Assembly (NCBI GenBank): GCA_045531335.1
Contig: JAZSDU010000050.1
Coordinates: 1-51,402 of the forward strand
Length of the DNA: 51,402 nt
DNA from: CAG-452 sp045531335
GTDB lineage: Bacteria > Bacillota > Clostridia > TANB77 > CAG-508
Reading direction: 5' to 3'
A program made the translations under genes and the position numbers. Below the pieces are notes generated by a model that saw only the letters and a list, made by a program, of their open reading frames with translations, searched no databases and had not been told where the DNA came from. Below are positions 17,576 through 26,137 of the stretch, piece by piece (position 1 is the stretch's first letter; the number at the start of each line of letters is the position of its first letter).

Positions 17576-17653
17576 TGTAGGGGTCGATGCCCACATCGAC
17601 CCGAAAAAAATATAAAAAATTAAACGGGCCGATGTGGGCATCGTCCCCTACAC
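17576..17653. repeat. Paired REP-like palindromes (family A)
   Basis: TGTAGGGGTCGATGCC ... ATCGACCCG and, inverted, CGGGCCGATG ... CATCGTCCCCTACA with an AT spacer. The spoIIAA ribosome binding site follows four bases later. Confidence 0.8.
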
Positions 17654-17670
17654 ATAGAGGAGGAATACAA

Positions 17671-18018
17671 ATGAAAACTGAGTACATAAAAAAGGACAAG
17701 ATATTAATTTTAAAAATAACAGAAGAAATAGATCATCACTCTTGTGAAAAAATAAAGAAAAGAGCAGATTATGAAATACAAATACATATACCAAAAAAAG
17801 TAATATTTGATTTTGATAATGTTAATTTCATGGATAGTAGTGGAATTGGTATGGTTATAGGAAGATATAAATTAATATCAATGTTTGGAGGAAAAACAAG
17901 TATGATAAATGTAAAACCAGCTATAAAAAAAGTTTTCGAAATGTCTGGAGTACTAAAATTAATTCCAATAGATGAAATAGATAATATAGGAGGTAAAAGA
18001 ATTGAGAAATGTGTATAA
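17671..18018 (+). CDS. spoIIAA: Anti-sigma F factor antagonist
   Basis: 115-aa STAS domain. When unphosphorylated it frees SigF from SpoIIAB in the forespore. The regulatory serine is in FMDSSGIGMVIGRYK. ATG 17671 follows AGGAGG (17657-17662). Overlaps spoIIAB by 17 bases, so translation is coupled. Reading frames that begin earlier run through the REP pair and were discarded. Confidence 0.95.
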   Translation: MKTEYIKKDKILILKITEEIDHHSCEKIKKRADYEIQIHIPKKVIFDFDNVNFMDSSGIGMVIGRYKLISMFGGKTSMINVKPAIKKVFEMSGVLKLIPIDEIDNIGGKRIEKCV

Positions 18019-18466
18019 AAACGAAATGAAATTAGAATTTTCAAGCAAATCAAATAATGAGAGCTTTGCAAGAATAACTGTAGCAGCATTTGCAGCACAA
18101 TTAGATCCAAGTATTGAAGAACTTGCCGATATAAAGACAGCTGTATCAGAAGCTGTGACTAATTCCATTATACATGGATATGAAGAAGGCGAAGGAATTG
18201 TAAAAATTGTGTGTAAATTATTTGCAAATTCAATAGAGATAGAAATTTCAGATAATGGAAAAGGAATTGAAGATATAGAAAGGGCAAGGGAACCTTTATA
18301 TACTTCGAAACCTGGTATGGAAAGATCCGGAATGGGATTTACAATTATGGAAAGCTTTATGGATGAAGTAGAAATTGAATCAGTGTTAGGATTAGGTACT
18401 AAAGTAACAATGAAAAAAATGGTAAAAGTAAATGACGCAATAGAAGAGAACGAAGTAAAGCTTTAG
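18002..18466 (+). CDS. spoIIAB: Anti-sigma F factor / serine kinase
   Basis: 154-aa GHKL kinase that binds SigF and phosphorylates SpoIIAA. ATP site: EAVTNSIIHGYE (N box), SDNGKGIEDI (G1), TSKPGMERSGMGFTIME (G2). Start TTG 18002 is set by AGGAGGT (17988-17994); an ATG at 18026 is a weaker alternative. Middle gene of the spoIIA operon. Confidence 0.95.
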   Translation: MRNVYKNEMKLEFSSKSNNESFARITVAAFAAQLDPSIEELADIKTAVSEAVTNSIIHGYEEGEGIVKIVCKLFANSIEIEISDNGKGIEDIERAREPLYTSKPGMERSGMGFTIMESFMDEVEIESVLGLGTKVTMKKMVKVNDAIEENEVKL

Positions 18467-18479
18467 AAGGAGTTACTTT

Positions 18480-19218
18480 ATGTATGAAATAAAAGCTGAA
18501 GAGATACTTAAGGCGCAGAATAATGATGAAGAAGCAATGTCGAAAATAATAGAGAACAATTCTGGACTATTATGGAGTATAGTTAAAAGATTTTTAGGTA
18601 GAGGTTATGATGCAGAAGAATTATATCAGATAGCATGTATTGGATTTATAAAATCTATAAAGCGCTTTGATGTAAGTCTAGAATTACGAATATCTACATA
18701 TGCTGTGCCGTATGTAATGGGAGAAATAAAAAGATTTTTAAGAGATGATCGGCCCAATTAAAGTAAGTAGGAGCCTAAAAGAATTATCAACCAAGATTAA
18801 AGAAATTCAAAGAGAATACCTATGTAAAAGAGGTGAAGAAATTAGTATATCCCAAGTTTCACAAATATTAAATATTTCAAAGGAAGAAATAGCAATGGCA
18901 TTAGATTCAGAAAGACCTTTAGAATCAATTGATGAAGAAATAAATGAAAGCGAATCAAAAGGAGAAACAAAGGTTAGCAAGATTTCTAATGGGACTGATG
19001 AAATAAATACACTAATAAATAAAATGTGTTTAAATAATTTGATAGAAAATTTAAATGAAAGGGATAGAAAAATAATTATTCTTAGGTATTATAAAGAAAA
19101 AACACAATCCGAGGTTGCAAAAATACTAGGAATTACACAAGTACAAGTTTCTAGATTAGAAAAAAGAATAATATTATCATTTAGAGAGAAGTTAGAATAC
19201 AATAAAAAAGTAGGATAA
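18480..19218 (+). CDS. sigF: Sporulation sigma factor SigF, with a +1 shift at CGG 18750-18752
   Basis: First forespore-specific sigma factor. Region 2 (GLLWSIVKRFLGRGYDAEEL, ISTYAVPYVMGEIKRFLRDD) is in the first frame. CGG then follows, and the zero frame stops four codons on at 18759. Skipping the C gives DDGPIKVSRSLKEL, the conserved region 2/3 junction, and continues to region 4 (RYYKEKTQSEVAKILGITQ) and the stop at 19216. 245 aa in total, the normal size. Starts at ATG 18480 after AAGGAG. A frameshift needed for SigF would bear directly on sporulation control. Confidence 0.94.
18750..18752 (+). other. CGG recoding site 3 (sigF)
   Basis: Context GAT-CGG-C. +1 reading gives Gly-Pro-Ile-Lys in the conserved DDG motif. 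Confidence 0.88.
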
Positions 19219-19257
19219 TATTTATGATTAAATAAATAGATATGAAAATAATAAATA

Positions 19258-19294
19258 GAAAAGAGTATAAAATTTAGAATTTATACTCTTTTTT
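19258..19294 (+). terminator. Terminator of the spoIIA operon
   Basis: AAAAGAGTATAAA / TTTATACTCTTTT with a short loop and a T run. Confidence 0.85.
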
Positions 19295-19361
19295 AAAGGT
19301 CATTTACTTGATAAATTTGTCATTTTATAATAAAATAAACACTATATTGGAGGAATACTAA

Positions 19362-20747
19362 ATGCAAACAATAGAGGTAGAAAAACAAAAAGAATTTATA
19401 AAAAAAGTGAATGAAATAAATAAAGATAAAAATTTGAAATATCATATTTTAACAATGGGATGTCAATTAAATGAAAACGATTCTGAAAAGCTAGTTGGAA
19501 TGGTAGAACAAATGGGATATGAAGAATCAAATGGATTTAATGATGCTGATTTATATTTAATAAATACATGTTGTGTTAGAGAAAATGCTGAGGAAAAAGT
19601 TTTTGGAAAACTTGGGGAATTAAAGAAAATAAAAGAAAACAGAAATATAATAATTGCAATTGGTGGATGCATGATGCAAGAAGAACATATAACAGAGAAA
19701 ATTAAAAAAAGCTATCCATTTGTAGATGTTATATTTGGAACACATACACTTCATAAAGTTCCCGAAAATTTATATAGGGTAATTATAAATAGAAAAAAAG
19801 TAAAAGATATTTTAGATATAGATGGAGAAATTTATGAAGGGCTTCCAGTAAAAAGAAGGGATAATAGAAGAGCATCTGTTACTATAATGTATGGATGTAA
19901 CAATTTTTGCAGCTATTGTATAGTTCCATATGTTAGAGGAAGAGAAAGAAGTAGAAAACCTGAAGATATATTAGCTGAAATAAAACAGCTTGCAAAAGAA
20001 GGCTATAAAGAAATAACACTTTTAGGACAAAATGTGAATTCATATAATGGTGGCGAAAACTATAAATTTGCGAATCTTTTAAGAGATGTAGATAAAATAG
20101 AAGGAATAGAAATAATAAGATTTGTTTCTCCACATCCAAAAGATTTTACAGAAGATGTAATAGATGCAATTGCTGATAGTAAAAAAATATCTAGATTATT
20201 ACATGTTCCACTTCAATCAGGAAGTACAGATGTATTAAAAGTAATGAATAGAAAATATACAAAGGAACAATATTTAAGTTTAATAGATAGAATAAAAGTA
20301 AAAATTCCAGATGTAGCATTTTCTACAGATATAATAGTAGGTTTCCCAGGGGAAACAGAAGAAGATTTTGAACATACTTTAGATGTAGTATCGAAAGTAA
20401 ATTTTGAACAAATTTTTATGTTTATATATTCAAGAAGAGTAGGAACAGTTGCAGATAGAATGGAAAATCAAATACCAGAAGAAATAAAACATAAAAGATT
20501 TGATAGACTAAAAAATTTATATGAAGAAAACATAGAGAAAAACAATCAAAAATATGTAGGAACTAATCAAAAAATATTAGTAGAAGGATATAGCAAAAAC
20601 AATGAAAAAATGCTAACAGGTAGAACAGATACTAATAAAGTAGTAATATTTGAAGGAAATAAAGAATTAATAGGGCAAACTATTAAAATTAAAATTGTTT
20701 CACAACATAGATGGTATTTGAAGGGAAATTCTAGGGACTGTCCCTAA
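19362..20747 (+). CDS. miaB: tRNA-2-methylthio-N6-dimethylallyladenosine synthase
   Basis: A methylthiotransferase that adds the 2-methylthio group at A37 of tRNAs reading UNN codons. The N-terminal cluster Cys are in MGCQLNE, NTCCVREN and GGCMMQ; the radical SAM motif is CNNFCSYC; a TRAM domain ends the protein. 461 aa. ATG 19362 after GGAGGA. The last residues (SRDCP) and stop come from a GGGACTGTCCC palindrome, so the C-terminus was replaced or extended by a repeat. Next to mutS as in Bacillus. Confidence 0.95.
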   Translation: MQTIEVEKQKEFIKKVNEINKDKNLKYHILTMGCQLNENDSEKLVGMVEQMGYEESNGFNDADLYLINTCCVRENAEEKVFGKLGELKKIKENRNIIIAIGGCMMQEEHITEKIKKSYPFVDVIFGTHTLHKVPENLYRVIINRKKVKDILDIDGEIYEGLPVKRRDNRRASVTIMYGCNNFCSYCIVPYVRGRERSRKPEDILAEIKQLAKEGYKEITLLGQNVNSYNGGENYKFANLLRDVDKIEGIEIIRFVSPHPKDFTEDVIDAIADSKKISRLLHVPLQSGSTDVLKVMNRKYTKEQYLSLIDRIKVKIPDVAFSTDIIVGFPGETEEDFEHTLDVVSKVNFEQIFMFIYSRRVGTVADRMENQIPEEIKHKRFDRLKNLYEENIEKNNQKYVGTNQKILVEGYSKNNEKMLTGRTDTNKVVIFEGNKELIGQTIKIKIVSQHRWYLKGNSRDCP

Positions 20748-20790
20748 AAAGTAGCAGCTTGTCTGAGACTTTTTGGGACTGTCCTGAATT
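20728..20790. repeat. GGGACTGTCCC palindrome pair
   Basis: TAGGGACTGTCCCTAAAAAG and CTTTTTGGGACTGTCCTGA form two nested palindromes that can also pair with each other. The first supplies the miaB stop codon. Confidence 0.7.
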
Positions 20791-20821
20791 TCCAAAACAT
20801 AACAAAGAAGGAATGATAAAT

Positions 20822-23434
20822 ATGGCAGAATTTTCTCCAATGATGAGACATTATTTAGAAATAAAAGAACAATATCAAGATTGCATTATATTTTATAGAT
20901 TAGGTGATTTCTATGAAATGTTTTTTGATGATGCAAAAACAGCGTCAAGAGAATTAGAAATAACTTTAACAGGAAGAGACTGTGGACAAGAAGAAAGAGC
21001 TCCGATGTGTGGAGTTCCTTTTCATGCAGCAGAAAGTTATATTGCAAGATTAATAGAAAAAGGATATAAAGTAGCAATATGTGAACAATTGGAAGATGCA
21101 AAAGAAACAAAAGGAATGGTAAAAAGAGATGTTATTAGAGTTGTAACACCTGGTACAGTGATTGAAGCAAATATGCTTGATGAAAAGAAAAATAATTTCA
21201 TAATGTCAATATATAAAAAAGGTATATATTTTGGAATTGCTATTTGTGATGTTACAACAGGAACATTCTTAGCAAGCAAAATAGAAGCAAATAATAATTT
21301 TGCACTTCTTCTAGATGAAATTTCTAAATATAATCCAGCAGAAATAATAGTAAATAAAATGTTATTTAATTGTAAAGAAGAAATAGATGAAATTAGATTA
21401 AGATTTAAAACATATATAAACTGTTTTGATGAAGAGATTTTTAAAGCAGACGTAGAGTCCTTAATTGAAGATTATACTTTTATTGATGATAGTGAAAAAG
21501 AAATAGAAAATATAGACAAAAGTGATTTGCAGGTTCCAGCAATAAATGGATTACTAGATTATTTAAATCAGACTCAAAAAATAAAATTAGAACATATAAA
21601 TATGATAAAAATGTATTCAATTACAAAATATATGTCTTTAAATTGTACAGCAAGAAGAAATCTAGAACTAACAGAAAAAATGAATGATAAATCAAAAAAA
21701 GGAACACTTCTTTGGGTACTTGATAAAACATATACATCAATGGGAGGAAGACTTTTAAGAAAATGGATTAATGAGCCATTAATAGATGTAGCTGATATAA
21801 ATAAAAGACTAAATGCAGTTGAAGAATTAAAAGATAATCTGATTTTCAGAGGAGATATCATAGATTCTTTAAGAAGAATTTATGACATAGAAAGACTTGT
21901 TGGTAAAATTGCTTATGGTAATACAAATGCAAGAGATATGATTTCACTTAAAAACTCTTTAAAGCAATTACCATATTTAAAAAATATTTTAGCAAGTAGC
22001 AAATCTGAATTACTACAGAATTTATACTTAAGTTTAGATGAATTAAAGGATATACATGATTTAATAGAACAAGCAATAATAGAAGAACCACCAATTACAA
22101 TAACAGAAGGTGGAATAATAAAACTTGGATATAATGAAGAAGTAGATGAACTTAAAAATGCAACACTTCAAGGTAAAACCTGGCTTATAGAATTAGAAGC
22201 TAAAGAAAAAGAAGAAACAGGAATTAAAAACTTAAAAGTTGGATTTAACAAAGTATTTGGATATTTCTTTGAAGTAACAAAATCATATTTAAATTTAGTA
22301 CCAGATAGATATATAAGAAAACAAACACTTGCAAATTGTGAGAGATATATAACAGAAGAATTAAATGAGTTAGAAAGTAAAATTCTAGGAGCAGAAACAA
22401 AAGTAGTAGATTTAGAATATAAATTATTTATAGAAATTAGAAACAAAATTGCTGTAAATATTGAAAGATTACAAAAAGCTGCAAATATAGTTTCTAGTTT
22501 AGATGTACTTACATCATTTGCAATTGTTGCAGAAGATTTGAATTATGCAAAACCAGATGTAGATAATAGTGGAATAATTGATATTAAAGGTGGAAGACAT
22601 CCAGTTATAGAAAAAATGATTCCATCAGGAACATTTATAGATAACGATACATATCTAGATAAACAAAGTGATAGATTATCTATAATTACAGGTCCAAACA
22701 TGGCAGGTAAATCTACATATATGAGACAAGTTGCATTAATTACATTAATGGCTCAGATTGGAAGCTTTGTGCCAGCAACTTCTGCAAAAATAGGAGTAGT
22801 AGATAAAATATTTACAAGAGTTGGTGCATCAGATGATTTAGCAATGGGACAAAGTACATTTATGGTAGAAATGATGGAAGTTGCTGAAATTTTAAGAGAA
22901 GCTACAAGTAATAGTTTGGTTATATTAGATGAAATAGGAAGAGGAACATCTACATATGATGGACTTTCAATTGCATGGGCAGTTGTAGAATACATTGCAA
23001 ACAAAGAAAGATGCGGAGCAAAAACATTATTTGCTACACATTATCATGAACTTACAGAATTAGAAGAACAGATTGAAGGGGTAAGAAATTATTCAATAGC
23101 TGTAAAAGAAAAAGGTGAAGATGTAATATTCTTAAGAAAGATAGTTTCTGGAGGTACAGATGAAAGTTATGGTGTGCATGTAGCAAAGCTTGCAGGTGTT
23201 CCACAAGATGTAGTAAAAAGGTCAAATGAAATATTAAAAACTCTAGAAAGAAAAAGTATATTAGGAAAGAAAAATCAAGAAAAAGAAAACAAGAAAATAG
23301 CTTCAGGACAACTTGATATGTTTAACTATAAAATAGCAGAACTAGCACACGAAATAGATAAAATAAATCTAAATGAACTAACACCAATACATGCATTAAA
23401 CATATTAGTAAAAATAAAGGAAAAAATTAAATAG
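20822..23434 (+). CDS. mutS: DNA mismatch repair ATPase MutS
   Basis: 870 aa. Recognises mismatches and starts repair with MutL. The mismatch-reading F-x-E is in GDFYEMFFDDA (about residues 31-41). Walker A is GPNMAGKSTYM, Walker B is VILDEIGRGTSTYDG, and the signature THYHELTEL follows. Start ATG 20822 after AGAAGGA; earlier in-frame starts lie in the palindrome and were not used. mutL, the usual next gene, is not here. Confidence 0.96.
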   Translation: MAEFSPMMRHYLEIKEQYQDCIIFYRLGDFYEMFFDDAKTASRELEITLTGRDCGQEERAPMCGVPFHAAESYIARLIEKGYKVAICEQLEDAKETKGMVKRDVIRVVTPGTVIEANMLDEKKNNFIMSIYKKGIYFGIAICDVTTGTFLASKIEANNNFALLLDEISKYNPAEIIVNKMLFNCKEEIDEIRLRFKTYINCFDEEIFKADVESLIEDYTFIDDSEKEIENIDKSDLQVPAINGLLDYLNQTQKIKLEHINMIKMYSITKYMSLNCTARRNLELTEKMNDKSKKGTLLWVLDKTYTSMGGRLLRKWINEPLIDVADINKRLNAVEELKDNLIFRGDIIDSLRRIYDIERLVGKIAYGNTNARDMISLKNSLKQLPYLKNILASSKSELLQNLYLSLDELKDIHDLIEQAIIEEPPITITEGGIIKLGYNEEVDELKNATLQGKTWLIELEAKEKEETGIKNLKVGFNKVFGYFFEVTKSYLNLVPDRYIRKQTLANCERYITEELNELESKILGAETKVVDLEYKLFIEIRNKIAVNIERLQKAANIVSSLDVLTSFAIVAEDLNYAKPDVDNSGIIDIKGGRHPVIEKMIPSGTFIDNDTYLDKQSDRLSIITGPNMAGKSTYMRQVALITLMAQIGSFVPATSAKIGVVDKIFTRVGASDDLAMGQSTFMVEMMEVAEILREATSNSLVILDEIGRGTSTYDGLSIAWAVVEYIANKERCGAKTLFATHYHELTELEEQIEGVRNYSIAVKEKGEDVIFLRKIVSGGTDESYGVHVAKLAGVPQDVVKRSNEILKTLERKSILGKKNQEKENKKIASGQLDMFNYKIAELAHEIDKINLNELTPIHALNILVKIKEKIK

Positions 23435-23521
23435 ATGTAGAAAAACTTTTAAAATTACTGAATTTATGTTAGTATATATATAATAGTGTTAAACTATTAA
23501 ATATTTTTAAGGAGTTACTTT

Positions 23522-23677
23522 ATGAAAAAGCAACAAAGAACAAACACAAACAGAGAAAGACAGACAAAGAAGACTTTGGTTTCAACTTGTAAGAATTACA
23601 TTTCTTGTGAGCGCCCAGAGAAAAATCAAGGAAGGTGTAATCCAAGGTGTTGTCCATCTTATAGAAAGAAAAAATAA
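23522..23677 (+). CDS. 51-aa basic Cys-rich miniprotein
   Basis: Not recognised. ATG 23522 follows AAGGAG (23510-23515). The first 20 residues are polar and basic (KKQQRTNTNRERQTKKT). The rest holds five Cys in the pattern C-x5-C-x9-C-x3-C-C, and the tail is SYRKKK. It could bind a metal or form disulfides; I cannot decide which. It has its own strong terminator, which supports real expression. Confidence 0.6.
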   Translation: MKKQQRTNTNRERQTKKTLVSTCKNYISCERPEKNQGRCNPRCCPSYRKKK

Positions 23678-23686
23678 TCCTTAAAA

Positions 23687-23721
23687 ATGGGGGTGAGAGT
23701 AATTTCACCCCTTTAATCTTT
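23687..23721 (+). terminator. Terminator after the Cys-rich miniprotein
   Basis: GGGGGTGA / TTCACCCC stem followed by a T-rich run. Confidence 0.82.
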
Positions 23722-23989
23722 TTTTAGTCAAAATTTTGTATACAATAAAAAAGAAAAAGCAAGGAATTTATCAAAAAATGTCCTTGCTTTTACAACAAAA
23801 TCTTAATTCATTATAGCATTAAATTAAAGTATTTGCAAATGATAAAATTGCAAGAATAAGTGTAAAAAAGCGAGTATAATAAAGGTAAAAAACAAAAACA
23901 AAAAATGTAATGTAAATTTTAAAAAAATAGTATCATTGCATTAAAAATAAGCATATGATAATATATAAATACAACAAACAAGTTAATAA

Positions 23990-24197
23990 TTTTCCCTGCA
24001 TAGTGCGTGTGGACGGAATTTTTAGAACCAACAAAGAGGAGTAAGGGAGCTGACTCTCGTAAATATGGCGTGCATGCTTACACTTATTAGTAGTAAGAAG
24101 CCCATGAATATTTAGGTAGGCACCCACCTGTGTAAGAACAGGTCCTTAAAAATTCTTTTAACTACGGCTAACGTGGGGATCAAATTTTTTAAAAAAT
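23990..24197 (+). ncRNA. ssrS: Probable 6S RNA
   Basis: A GC-richer island of about 200 bases with no ORF. Its ends can pair (TTTTCCC with GGGGATCAAA). An inner arm pairs (GAATTTTTA with TTAAAAATTC), and the middle forms an irregular stem (GCTTACAC with GTGTAAGA). The ACGGCTAACGTGGGG stretch near the 3' end resembles the 6S layout of a closing stem around a bubble. A T run follows. The class is assigned by shape and my memory of the family only. Confidence 0.5.
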
Positions 24198-24306
24198 AAT
24201 TAAGAATTAAGAGTGAAGAGTGAAAAATAGTACAGAGCAAAGTCGAAGAAGAGATTTAGAAAAAATTTGTACTATTCATTATTCACTCTTCATTTTTCAT
24301 TTTAAA
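24197..24306. repeat. AT-rich inverted repeat (family D)
   Basis: Left arm AAGAGTGAAGAGTGAAAAAT and AGTAC pair with GTACT and CATTATTCACTCTTCATTTT on the right, around a 45-base middle. A related left arm occurs at 41334-41372. It looks like a small non-autonomous element. Confidence 0.65.
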
Positions 24307-24563
24307 CTAATTGAAAATATTAGAAATATAATTATAATAATAAAAATATATATTGAATTATTAATAAAAAATGTAATACAAAGTTAATATAAAAACAAAA
24401 TTTTAAAACATGTTCTTTTTGGCATAAAATGACAAAAGATAAAATCATGCTTTTTAATTTATAGATTAAATTTTCTAATTACAAATATACATAAAAAATA
24501 TTAAATAAAAAATTCCTTTATGATAGTATTTTTTTATAAAATGTCGAAAGGAATGAAAAACAA

Positions 24564-26015
24564 ATGAAAAAAGAAAGAAAAAACAAAGGGATTACATTAA
24601 TTGCACTAATAATAACAATAATAGTAATGTTAATATTAGTAGGAGTAACAGTAAATGTAGCATTAAATGGAGGCTTATTTGATGTAGCAAAACAAGCAGC
24701 ATCAGGAATGAATATGTCACAAATAAGAGAAAAAGCAGAAATGGCAAAAGTAGTGCTAATAGCAGATGCACAAACAGATAGTGGCATAATAGCAAACATA
24801 CCAACATATAGAGATAGACTATTAGAAGAGTTTGATGCAAAAGAAACAGATACAAATGGAGATAATATAATAGAAGTAAATGACAAATATGTAATAATAA
24901 TTAAGAATTCTGATTTAGATATAGAAGTGTTTGAAAAAACAAAAATACCAGCAAACTATTTATTAATATCATTAGGATATGAAACAAGTAATATAGAAGA
25001 AAACGGAAAAAACTATGGAATAAATGTAGCGCTTAATATAACAAGATTAATGAACGAAGAGGAATATGCATTATTTAGAGCAGAAAAAGAAATAACGGAA
25101 GAAATGAGGTATGAAATAGTTCTTGAATATTTAATCGATGAGATATATTCTGGAGAAGAATTTACAAGTATTGATGAAATGATAGTGTATGATATAAATG
25201 ACTGGTATACAACAGAATATACAAATATAGAAGAATGCCTACAAGATGAAACGGTGAAAGCTGAATGGGGAACAACAAAAGAACAATTATATTATACTTT
25301 TTGTACTTATGAAACACCAAATGAAGGTAATAAAATGACAGAAGAGCAAGTGGTAGATTATTGGTACCAAGATGCAATAAATGAAAAATATCGAATAGAA
25401 TATAATAAAAACACCAACAATATGTCACTACATATAGTAATAAATGGAGTAGAACAAATACCAATAGCAGCAAGTGTAGCAGGAAAATCAAGAACAATTT
25501 ATTATTCAATAGTAGAGAATGGAACATATGAATTTATACTTAAGTCCTATGATAATGAAGAAATAGCAAGAGAAGTATTAAGAGTAAACAATATAACAAC
25601 AGATGAAAACCCATATTATATGACAGTAGAAGAAGCAGAAGGAATATGGACAACAAACGGAAGAGGAGAAATAAAAGGATATGAAGGAACAGATACACAA
25701 GTAATTGTACCAATTAAAATAGGCGAAGAGACAATAACAGGCGTAAGGGGGTTTGAGTATAATAAAAATATCACTAATGTAAAAGTACCAAATGGTATAA
25801 CAACAATAGGTGCTAATGCTTTCTATGGATGTGGAAATTTAACAGATATAATAATACCAAATAGTGTTACAATAATGGGTACCAATGCTTTTTATGGATG
25901 TACAAATCTAATAAATATTTATTTTGGAGCAGGAAGAAATCCAATTCCGAATGAAGACAATAAACCTTGGGGAGCACCAAATGAAAATGTTCAAGTAATA
26001 AAATTAGAACAATAG
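24564..26015 (+). CDS. Prepilin-like secreted protein with C-terminal BspA-type leucine-rich repeats
   Basis: 483 aa. The N-terminus (KNKGITLIALIITIIVMLIL) resembles a class III/type IV prepilin: basic head, Gly before the processing site, then a hydrophobic helix, though the usual Glu at position 5 is Ala. The middle is acidic and unknown. Residues about 400-470 hold LRR_5 repeats (IGANAFYGCGNLTDIIIPNS). Likely surface-exposed. ATG 24564 after AAAGGA. A terminator follows, so it is a single-gene unit. Confidence 0.72.
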   Translation: MKKERKNKGITLIALIITIIVMLILVGVTVNVALNGGLFDVAKQAASGMNMSQIREKAEMAKVVLIADAQTDSGIIANIPTYRDRLLEEFDAKETDTNGDNIIEVNDKYVIIIKNSDLDIEVFEKTKIPANYLLISLGYETSNIEENGKNYGINVALNITRLMNEEEYALFRAEKEITEEMRYEIVLEYLIDEIYSGEEFTSIDEMIVYDINDWYTTEYTNIEECLQDETVKAEWGTTKEQLYYTFCTYETPNEGNKMTEEQVVDYWYQDAINEKYRIEYNKNTNNMSLHIVINGVEQIPIAASVAGKSRTIYYSIVENGTYEFILKSYDNEEIAREVLRVNNITTDENPYYMTVEEAEGIWTTNGRGEIKGYEGTDTQVIVPIKIGEETITGVRGFEYNKNITNVKVPNGITTIGANAFYGCGNLTDIIIPNSVTIMGTNAFYGCTNLINIYFGAGRNPIPNEDNKPWGAPNENVQVIKLEQ

Positions 26016-26045
26016 CAAAGTTAATAATAAACAATGTATAATATT

Positions 26046-26078
26046 AACAGGATAACTTTATCAGTTATCCTGTTTGCT
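26046..26078 (+). terminator. Terminator after the prepilin-like gene
   Basis: AACAGGATAACT / AGTTATCCTGTT with a five-base loop. Confidence 0.75.
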
Positions 26079-26137
26079 GTTTACTAATACTTGATTTTAT
26101 GATATTATATAGCATATTTAAGAAATGAGAGATATGT

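Larger units (their letters stand above)
23722..24563. other. Long gap without a protein gene
   Basis: 840 bases. It contains a hairpin AAAAGCAAGGA ... TCCTTGCTTTT (about 23755-23791, possibly a second terminator), the 6S-like RNA, a family D inverted repeat and AT-rich sequence before the prepilin gene. No further ORF is convincing. Confidence 0.6.

Noticed and set aside
17587..17670. A longer SpoIIAA starting upstream
   Set aside because: The extra part would be the translation of a REP pair. The ATG at 17671 has its own AGGAGG.
23933..24127. A small protein encoded opposite the 6S-like region
   Set aside because: No ribosome binding site or similarity; the region folds as RNA on the plus strand.
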